In this document: positions 56,160-64,000 of the stretch, piece after piece | How positions within the stretch are numbered: the stretch's first letter is position 1 | How the letters are laid out: the number at the start of each line of letters is the position of its first letter | Origin: Diploptera punctata | Lineage: Eukaryota > Arthropoda > Insecta > Blattodea > Blaberidae | Length of the DNA: 64,000 nt | NCBI GenBank assembly: GCA_030220185.1 | Contig: JASPKZ010007543.1 | Coordinates: 225,001-289,000, forward strand | Direction of reading: 5' to 3' | The notes under the pieces: generated by a model | Databases searched by the model: none | Told to the model about the DNA's origin: nothing | The model's input: the letters and a program-made list of their open reading frames with translations, nothing else | Translations under genes and position numbers: made by a program

Positions 56160-56600
56160 TGGCATCACATCTTCTTCTTCTTCTTCTTCACTTTACGGGC
56201 TAGGCAAATTGCCTGTTCCGCCTCACAGTTGTTCTGTCCATCTTTTCACTGGCCTTCCTACATTCCTTGAACCTCTTGGCTTGTAGTTAAATGCTGCTCT
56301 TGGTAATCTTGATACATTCATTCTTTCTGCATGTGTAAACCATTCCTCTCTATATTCTCTGATTATCTCATCCAATGGATATATATTTAACTCTCACATC
56401 TTCTTATTATTCATAATTTGTAGGATTTTCATCCTGATTATTTCTAAAATTGCTTCTCGGAGCAAGACGTGTTGGATGTGCATCCACTGTCTATTCATCT
56501 CTTGCTGGTCTTCCTCTTGTTCTTCTTCCGTTCACTGGTCTATCTTCTTTAGCTCTTTTTGCAAGTCGGTTGTCTTCCATTCTTTCTACACGTACACAAA
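56160..56600 (-). mobile_element. Two LINE 3' ends in tandem, minus strand
   Basis: 56165-56400 starts with (CTT)n and matches the LINE tail at 14460-14663. 56401-56600 is another 3' end with GTTCTTCTTCCGTTCACTGG. Confidence 0.65.
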
Positions 56601-56719
56601 AACACACATTCACATGAACACATATTAACACACGTACACAAACACACAAAACACACTTTTACACTTTTATTTTATTTTATGTGACATCTACACACTTTCA
56701 CATACCCGAATTGTATATT

Positions 56720-57290
56720 TATTGTTTTTTTTAAAGATAATATTAGAAAATAAACCAATAGAACAAGTAGTATGATATAACTTTCTAGGTTCTGAAATAT
56801 CATAATAGTCGAAACAGATATAAATAACAAACTAAATAATTTTAATTAAATAATAGGAACACTGAAAAGAACTTTGAAAAATAAAGCCAGAAAATATTCT
56901 ATAATAAAATTATACAAGACAATGGCAGTGCCTATTATTATTATGGATCCGAAACATGGGCAATGACAACACACCAATCTGCCAGAATACAAGCTGCTGA
57001 TATGAGAATCCTCAGACCAATAATAGGTTATCAAAGAACAGACAAAAAACACAATACAGAAATAAGAGAACAACTAAAAGTAGAAGAATTAAACACAACT
57101 ATAGTGAAATACAGAACAAACTGGAAAGAACACTTGGCCAGGATGACTGAGAATAGAATACCAAAAGCAGCATATAACTATTCACCACGAGGAAGAAGAA
57201 GTTTGGGAAGACCAACAAAAAGATGGAAAGAGCAGCAATTTGGAGCACGAATAGGCTAGTAAATAAGCCTAAACCGTGAAGAAGAAGAAT
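56720..57290 (+). mobile_element. LINE fragment (plus), C-terminal region
   Basis: YYYGSETWAMTTHQSARIQA, ADMRILRPIIGYQRTDKKHN, IVKYRTNWKEHLARMTENRI and GRRSLGRPTKRWKEQQF, then a stop and an (AAG)n-like tail. Short tandem CACA-rich sequence lies before it (56580-56690). Confidence 0.85.
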
Positions 57291-57564
57291 AAGATTGTTT
57301 TTTTTTCAATTAAAATTAGATATAGATAGGGACATAGAGCAGACTCCGGGATGACGTCATAATGCCCGAGGTAACCCGGGGTAGTGGTGGGACTCTAAAT
57401 AAAAAATAAAAGTGGCCTTTCCAATATGTTCGTCTATCTATAATAAATTTGGTTACGTCTTGATTATGACATTTGTCCCTAATTTCTGTGTTGTGTATCT
57501 TATCAAATAACGGTTTCCCCAGAAAACACATGCACATGTGTTAACCACATTAGACAACATTCAG

Positions 57565-57960
57565 ATTGGCCGCGGTGGACTAGTGGTTATGCTCCTTGCC
57601 TCTGGTCCCGAGGGTCGCGGTTTCAAACCCGGCCGGGGTCGATGGAGTTTTTTAGGAATTAAAAATCTAAGGAGCAAGTCCTCCGGGAGGGACTTTAAGC
57701 CGTGGGTCCCGAGTATGAAGAATTTCGGGCACGTAAAAGAACCTCAAGTCTGAATAAATAAACCTCTGAGCAAAATTTAACTGATCTTCATTCATTCGAG
57801 TAACTAGATATCTCCTAGAGACGATGTACTAACCACATGTTCCTCGATGATATCTGTAGGGAAATAAGAGTAACTAAATTAGTTTGGTTAAGAAAGCAAC
57901 TCTCTGGGAATCTCACGAACTGTAAACAGAATGTCTAACTACAAGACAATAAAACTTGTC
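57565..57960 (+). mobile_element. SINE S3, without the 3' module
   Basis: Head CGCGGTGGACTAGTGGTTAT and B box TTTCAAACCCGG; body CCTCCGGGAGGGACTTTAAG; ACTAGATATCTCC end. Confidence 0.87.
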
Positions 57961-58191
57961 CCACTGAATTTGTTAGTTAGTTTAATTAAATATAACGTAC
58001 TGTTTACTTGGGGAACCCTGTAGCATAGTTGGTTAAGTCGATATGCTACAAGCTGGGTGTGTTTTATTCCCGGTGAAATAAGGATTTTTAATCTGGTCTA
58101 AAAGTGGGGTCGACCCACCTACTAGTACTTCACTCTTTCAATGTCAATTAGGTCAAACCCTACTCTCTTTCCTGTACTCGTCAAATAAATA

Positions 58192-58729
58192 CAGTGTGAT
58201 TCATAATACGTATCACAGACTTCTAGGGGTTGTACAGGGGACTTAGTGGATAAAGTTTTGATAAGTAACCCATGTCCGTATATGAACCATTCTGATGTAA
58301 AATAAGCTTGAAGACCGAAACACAATGGGCTGATATCGTGTGTTTTGTTTCGGAATAAGTATTACGGATTTCTAGGGGTTGTACTACACCTGTCGAGACG
58401 GAGGAAGATCTTCTTGCACGAATTCTGGCGGCAGCAGAAATTATTGAGCACACACCAGGTCTTGTGGGGCGTGTGTATGAAAACATGCGTCGCAGGTACA
58501 CTTTGTGCAACGAACAACACGTGGAACCACACTTGTAGTACAACCCCTAGAAGTCTTCAATACTTACTCTGAAACAAAAAACACGCGATATCAACCCATT
58601 GTGTTTCGATCTTCAAACCTATTGTACATCGAGATGATACGTTTCCGGATATGGGTTCCTTATCAAACTTTATCTATTATGTTTCCTCTACAACCTCTAG
58701 AACTTCGTAATACTTATTGAATCACTCTG
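58192..58729 (+). mobile_element. Mariner-like element with about 190-bp TIRs and a transposase C-terminal remnant
   Basis: Ends CAGTGTGATTCA / (reversed) CAGAGTGATTCA, both next to TA. The inverted repeats run inward to TTCTAGGGGTTGTAC. The centre keeps a plus-strand frame VETEEDLLARILAAAEIIEH, TPGLVGRVYENMRRRYTLC, a transposase tail common in insect Tc1/mariner relatives. Catalytic parts are missing. Confidence 0.82.
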
Positions 58730-58734
58730 TATCT

Positions 58735-59160
58735 CAAAAGAGTAACTTTCTGAAGAAATGGATGAAATGAAGTAATTAAAATTAAATATAAATCTGATAT
58801 ATTTTCAGATCTCATCAAAATGCAATACTTATTCCATTTTTAAATATTTTACTTTACCTTGTCCTTCTTTTTGACATAGGCTAATTACTTGTGACAATTG
58901 AATGTCAAATATCTAACTTGAGCATGTGACAAGTTTTGGATCAAAGGGAAATAATTTCAAAACGTCAAATACTCGTTCACCCACTGCCTCTTGACTTGAC
59001 GTGTCCCCTCATATTTATTTCAATGTGTTTCAGTTTTATCGATATTTTGTTCAAAATGAAACATAATTTTTACTAGCGAATACTCGGCGTTCGCTGCTAC
59101 GCCTAAATAAATGAAATATACATTTTTATTTTTAGTTGAATAAGTTAATTAAATTGTATA
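58735..59160. other. Unassigned sequence
   Basis: No motif recognised. Confidence 0.35.
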
Positions 59161-59162
59161 GT

Positions 59163-59468
59163 ATGGGCACGCCGTAGCGTAGTAGTTAAGGCACTGGGCT
59201 ACAAGCCGGAGGGTCGAGGGTTCAAGTCCCGTTGGGGTCAGAATTTTTAAACTGACCCAAACCCTCTGGCGGCACTATGGCCCTGGGGTCGACTCAGCCT
59301 CTAACGGAAATGAGTACCAGACGCTTGTTCTGGGGTAAAGGCGGCCGTCACGCAGGGCTGACAACCCGGCTGACATCAAGTGCCGATTGTCTAGAAAAAG
59401 TGGGAGCCTTAACCTCCTACTACCCCAAAGGCCTCCTGAGGCCTGTTGTGGGATCACTTTACCTTTAC
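59163..59468 (+). mobile_element. SINE S1, complete
   Basis: Head GCCGTAGCGTAGTAGTTAAG and B box GGTTCAAGTCCC, full body, ending TGGGATCACTTTACC. Confidence 0.92.
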
Positions 59469-59477
59469 ATTGTGATG

Positions 59478-60605
59478 AATGAAACATAACGGTTGCTACA
59501 CTGCGATGGGCGGGACATGTGGCACAAATGGGGAATGAAAGAGAAGCATTGAAGCTTCTTGTAGGAAAACCAGAGCGAAAACGCCCAGTTGGTAGACCAA
59601 GAATGAGGTGGGAGAATTACATTAACTATGATTTGAGGGAAATACATTATACAGGGAATGATTGAAAAACATTAGCACAGAATAGATTAGATTAGATTAG
59701 ATTTATTTAGAATAGATTAGATTAGATTAGATTTATTTAGCCTGGTGGAGTTAAGACCATGTGGTCTTCTCTTCCACTCACCAGAACAAACATATAGGCC
59801 TATTACATCAGAATATAACAATCTTAATTAACTCTAATATTAAACACTAAGTGAAAATTTGATCAAAAGATAATATCTAATATACATATTACGATCTATA
59901 ATACAACCAATTAATATTAGTTAAAATTAAGACTAAAACTAATAATAAAATGTATACAAGCAAGGCATATTAAATTGTCCCTGTCTAGTGTATATAAAAA
60001 ACAAAGGAAAATAATGAGATATAGAAAACTAATTTTACGATTATACAATATTTAAAACAAAACAAATAAAAATATTTGTTATTCTTAATATTATTTTCAT
60101 AAATAATTAAATATATTAATATTGCTAAAAGAATACTACCAGTGAGGTGTATAAGTTAGTTTGTTATTAAATAATTCTTTAGTTTGTTTTTGAAGGATGT
60201 TATAGTTTGACAGTCTCTGACATAGGACGGAAGGGAATTCCATGTTTTGGTAAGTGAGACCCTAAAAGATAATGAATAATATACAGTGTGATGAGGCGGG
60301 ATATAAAGGACAATGTGCTGATGGGATCGAGTGTCAAGATTATGTGTGTCGGATAGTCTGATGAAGCGGCGTGATAAATAATTAGGCGATGATGTGTGAA
60401 GTATTTTATAGAGAAGGGATAAGGAATGGACAGTTCTACGATCTCTTAGACGAAGCCACGATAATTGTTCCAGGGACGGTAACATTGTCAAATTTGCGAA
60501 TACCACAAATAAAACGTGCGCAAGAGTGATGTATGGAGAGCTTATGTCCGCGCGGCCATGAACATTCGGGTTCGATAGTGCCAGTGAGTTAGTTAGTTAG
60601 TTAAT
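59478..60605 (+). mobile_element. LINE W copy 12, split by a CR1-like insertion
   Basis: TLRWAGHVAQMGNEREALKL-type sequence at 59490-59689 continues at 60523 with GTGATGTATGGAGAGCTTAT … AACATTCGGGTTCGATAGTG and AGTT repeats. Confidence 0.88.
59690..60520 (-). mobile_element. CR1-like LINE 3' portion with (TAGAT)n tail
   Basis: Minus-strand frame of 116 codons: LPSLEQLSWLRLRDRRTVHS, LYKILHTSSPNYLSRRFI, SLTKTWNSLPSYVRD, SFKNKLKNYLITN, which is the C-terminal region shared by CR1/L2-like proteins. The 3' UTR carries GGTGAGTGGAAGAGAAGACC and ends in TAGATT repeats on the plus strand. Confidence 0.8.
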
Positions 60606-60664
60606 ATGCTAAAGTTCCCCGATGGTGGAGCATTTGCGTGCTTAAATGACCCCGAGAGTTATGC

Positions 60665-61425
60665 TGGCAGTAGCCATGTTCGGAAACGTACCATTTCGAT
60701 GTAAAATAAGTTTGAAGGTCCAAACACAATGGGCTGATACAGTGTGTTCGTTTGTTTCAGAATAAGTATTACAGGTTTTCTAGGGGTTGTACTACACCTG
60801 TCGAGTCGGAGGAAGATCTTCTTGCACGAATTCAGGCAGCACCATAACTTATTGAGCACACACCAGGTCTTGTGGGGCGTGTGTATGAAAACATGCGTCG
60901 GAGGTACACTTTGTGCAACGATCGACAGGATATCCATATGGAACCACACTTGTAGTACAGCCACTAGAAGTCTGTAATACTTATTCAGAAACAAAAGACA
61001 CGCGATATCAGCCCATTGTCTTTCGATCTTCAAACCTATTTTACATAAAAATTTTACGTTTTCGGACATGGGTTCCTTATCAAAACATTATCTACTAAGT
61101 CCCCTCTACAACCTCTAAAAGTCTGTAATACTTATTGCGAAACACAAGACACACGATATCAGCCCATTGTTTTTCGATCTTCAAACATATTTTACATCGA
61201 AAAGGTACATTTTCGGACATGGGTTCCTTAACAAAACTTTATCTACTAAGTCCCCTCGACAACCCCTAGAAGTCTGTAATACTTATTCCGAAACACAAGA
61301 CACACGATATCAGCCCATTGTGTTTCGATCTTCAAATCTATTTTACATCGAAATTATACGTTTCCGGACATGGATCCCTTATCAAAATTTTATGTACTAA
61401 GTCCCTTCTACAACCCCTAGAAGTA
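60665..61425 (+). mobile_element. Mariner-like element remnant with amplified terminal repeat
   Basis: Same layout as 58192-58729: inner TIR, transposase tail (VESEEDLLARIQAAP-like, then TPGLVGRVYENMRRRYTLC), and TIR. The left end is missing. The right TIR is present three times in tandem. Confidence 0.8.
60971..61425 (+). repeat. 151-bp tandem repeat made of a mariner TIR, three copies
   Basis: TCTGTAATACTTATT begins units at 60971, 61122 and 61273. Each unit contains ATATCAGCCCATTGT, TTCGATCTTCAAA, TTTCGGACATGGGTTCCTTA and CTACTAAGTCCC. The single-copy counterpart is the right TIR of 58192-58729. Confidence 0.92.
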
Positions 61426-61434
61426 ATACAAATT

Positions 61435-61919
61435 CCGTATTACTCGACCACGTTAACTTTTTAGCCTGTGAGAGAAAGCAAAAGCGCAGCTAGTGAAGAT
61501 GGGGAAAGTGTCTCCTTCCACGGTTGGTACAAGGGAATGACTGGGCAAGTGGTATAATCAGTGGCAAAATACAGTAGTAGACCTACTTGAAGGAGATGAA
61601 GTAATGAAAGACCGCCGCAGTTTGCATGCCTACGGGTTTCTGGATAATGTTACGAACAGATAAATTAAATCAGTACTGATTTCCAGCTACTGCCTGGCAG
61701 ACTTAAATGTTTATATACTGTGAATATAGGGTCTAACTTTCGCACTTGACATTGCCACTAACAACTGACTATACATGACTAAGAGAGAATAAACAGTCAC
61801 TGCAATCTAAGGCAGGGGTCTACTACCTCCAACCCTACTCACCCTTGCCACATTCTTTTAGTTCACAGTCTTTCCGCATTGAAAGTTAATGTGATCGAGT
61901 AATAACACTCTGTATGCCG

Positions 61920-61920
<1 letters not shown>
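61435..61920. other. Unassigned sequence
   Basis: No coding motif recognised. Confidence 0.35.
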
Positions 61921-61962
<42 letters not shown>

Positions 61963-62385
61963 TGCAAGTATTGGGCCGTGTGGCCTGTTACGGTCTCAAA
62001 GAGGAATTTTCCATCCAGCGATTTTTTGGACGTCCCAGCGATCTTTTGCGTTTGGGGCAGTAACGAAGTATGTCTTTTGGAATTCTATGAGACGGCATTC
62101 GTTGAAGATGTGCTTTCCAGTTGTTCTGGTAGTTTTGTATATGGTGAAGAATGGGTTCTACATCCAACTCTTCTATAATTTCCTCATTTCTTTTATGGCC
62201 CCACTTTGTGTAGCCTGCTGTACGGCGCATAAATCGCATCTCATTTGCTGTTATTCAGCTTTCATCTCTTCTTTGTATTGTCCATGTTTCACTACCATAT
62301 CTTAATATTGGTCTTGCGAGAACCTTATAAAGCCGTAATCTTGTGTTCTTCTGTACTAAAGATGGTTTCATTGCAAAAAGGTACA
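61921..62385 (-). mobile_element. LINE Z copy 2, 3' end with (CAT)n tail
   Basis: Minus-strand frame MRFMRRTAGYTKWGHKRNEE, EELDVEPILHHIQNYQNNWK, RIPKDILRYCPKRKRSLGRP, related to 411-1060. A short plus-strand LINE piece (MEINTKKSKVMAFCGKYP) follows at 62388-62440. Confidence 0.85.
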
Positions 62386-62447
62386 ATATGGAAATTAATA
62401 CAAAGAAAAGTAAAGTGATGGCCTTTTGTGGGAAATACCCTATACTT

Positions 62448-63290
62448 ACTTACTTACTCACTGGCACTATCGAACCCGTAGGTTCATGGCCGCGCGGACA
62501 TAAGCTCTCCGTACATCCCTATCCTGAGCTAATCCTTTCCAATCATTCCCTGTATAATCTAATTCCCTCAAATCATAGTCAATGTTATTCTCCCACCTCA
62601 TTCTTGGTCTACCAACTGGGCGTTTTCCCTCTGGCTTTCCTAGAAGTAGCTTCCATGCAAGTCTTTCATTCCCCATACGTGCAACATGTCCTGCCCACCG
62701 CAGTCTACGAGACTTAATTGTTCTTATTATATCTGGCTTCCTATAAAGACCATGTAGTTCGTTGTTATGTAGTCTTCTCCATTCACCTGTCTGTTCATCT
62801 CTGTTTCGTCCAAACATTTTCCAAAGTACTTTCTTCTCAAATACTTGTAATCTCCTTTCCTCCCTTAAAGTAAGAGTCCATGTTTCGCACCCATATAACA
62901 TAACTGGTAGAATAATAGTTTTATATATTTTCAGTTTAACGTGTTTTGAAAGGAGTTGGGACATCAAGAGTCTCTGCAATGCATAATAGCACGCATTTCC
63001 AGAATTGAGCCTATGTTTAATTTCTTTGTGCATCTGATTCCTATTTGTGATTATTGTTCCTAGGTATTTGAATTCAGCCAGTTCCTCAAAATTTCCCTCA
63101 TTTGTCATTAGCTGTCCATATCCATTATATAACGTATTTTTATGTGTTACCATATATTTAATTTTATTGATATTTACTTCCAGTCCCAATTTCATAGTGT
63201 TACTCAATAGTGTGTGCGTGTTGGCCTTTAATATATCCTCGCTATCGGCCAGTAGTACTACATCATCAGCATAAACTAACAGCTTATTAA
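62448..63290 (-). mobile_element. LINE W copy 13, open over about 246 codons
   Basis: MKLGLEVNINKIKYMVTHKN, FKYLGTIITNRNQMHKEIKH, VMLYGCETWTLTLREERRLQ, RLRWAGHVARMGNERLAWKL, GKRPVGRPRMRWENNIDYDL, RAAMNLRVR and the AGTA tail. Together with copies 8 and 11 it indicates recent W activity. Confidence 0.92.
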
Positions 63291-63420
63291 TACCAATAAT
63301 AATAATAATAGTAATTATTATTATTATTTAATTGCTTGTATCTTTTAAAATGTAATAACTATTGTATTATTATTATTATTATTATTATATATTATTATTA
63401 TTATTACATATTATAGTAGT
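63291..63420. repeat. (AAT)n/(ATT)n tracts
   Basis: AAT repeats at 63294-63312 and ATT repeats near 63315-63415. Confidence 0.85.
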
Positions 63421-63744
63421 AATTTTTGACCAATTGATGTGAGCGCAGTTAATATGAGGTACAAATAGTGGAATTAGGTTTATTTGGAATGATGGGGTGA
63501 AATGGTGCAAAGTAAAGCTCTCCCAAGGAACAAGGGCTGATAAGACGTGAGTGACAGCTACAGGAGTGATACGTGGGCTAGTATTCATGAAGCTGACGTA
63601 TCGACTGATCGATTTCTCCCATTGGTACGTTACTGCGGTCCAATGAACATTTAGCCAACAAATTATCTGCTTTTATGATGTCCGAGAGGACTTCCCCTAG
63701 TGAATCCATTATTATAAATAGGGTTTCATTCAATATTACATTTA
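63421..63744. other. Unassigned sequence
   Basis: No motif recognised. Confidence 0.35.
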
Positions 63745-64000
63745 ACTTTGTAGGCAAACTGTTTACTTTTGAAATTCACAATGATTTAAACACATGAGAT
63801 GCACTATCTCCTGTACTATTCAATTTTATACTAGAGCATACCATCAACTATTTAGAGGATGAAGCCCTACAACACAATTGTATTAATGGCAAATCGAGGA
63901 AATTTCGAAGGAGTGGCTCAGTTCAAACACTTAGTAGTAATAATTAAAAACAAGGTTGAGATTTAAGAAAGAAATTAAACATATTGCACGTTAAATCATG
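63745..64000 (+). mobile_element. LINE W copy 14, RT palm region, running off the right edge
   Basis: TTTTGAAATTCACAATG, CTATCTCCTGTACTATTCAA and ACTAGAGCATACCATCAACT match 43725-43800; a deletion then joins it to the FKYLG region. Confidence 0.78.

Overview
This is a repeat-saturated, AT-rich animal nuclear window. Genes are split by introns with GT-AG borders, several hundred bases of trinucleotide microsatellite are present, and four different tRNA-headed SINE families plus many 5'-truncated non-LTR retrotransposons make up most of the DNA. The type of the commonest LINE, together with Tc1/mariner-like and possible Penelope-like remnants, suggests an insect. A cockroach or other blattodean with a large genome is my best guess. 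That is an inference from repeat style and no species-diagnostic gene is present.

Host genes. The only convincing host genes are on the minus strand and seem to form one dispersed tandem family. Gene A (exon 2 at 1-222, running off the left edge; exon 1 at 3339-3405) and gene B (exon 2 at 11808-12145; exon 1 at 12344-12410) are clear paralogues. Each has a 67-nt first exon encoding a signal peptide, a phase-1 intron and one terminal exon. B is complete and would encode a secreted protein of 134 residues ending in a segment with the motif AGCFGIPYL. Gene C (31239-33237) has the same C-terminal motif (AGCCGIPYL) after about six acidic repeats of roughly 74 residues, and carries a one-base frameshift. 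Gene D (26458-27134) is a terminal-type exon with a strong acceptor, also entered in phase 1. Its membership is less certain because the GIPYL motif is absent. A and B also share upstream sequence, and a 0.7-kb block recurs further upstream of each (5636-6322 and 17377-18122), so the family seems to have grown by segmental duplication that was later broken up by transposons. I do not recognise the family and assign no function.

Mobile DNA. LINE 'W' (3' tail of AGTA or AGTT repeats) has at least thirteen copies. LINE 'X' has one nearly complete copy (44014-47274, endonuclease plus reverse transcriptase, two frameshifts, 13-bp target-site duplication) inserted in a W copy, and a truncated copy (4079-4619). 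Other LINE tails of at least five kinds are scattered throughout, including CR1-like 3' ends and an RNase H-bearing one. SINEs S1-S4 (my labels) occur about 25 times. DNA transposons include two mariner-like elements and a TA-flanked TIR element ending 6 bp from the stop codon of gene D.

Less ordinary structures. Three elements (33807-34103, 38716-39096, 47397-47758) are long palindromes with one tRNA-like unit in each arm, pointing outward. A 151-bp satellite has arisen from a mariner terminal repeat (60971-61425), a 20-bp minisatellite of 1.65 kb shows a higher-order 244-bp duplication (52540-54190), and two large fold-back elements lie at 35405-35560 and 36605-36910. Nesting is deep: the W copy at 43433-48575 has been split by an X LINE, a palindromic tRNA element and a third insert.
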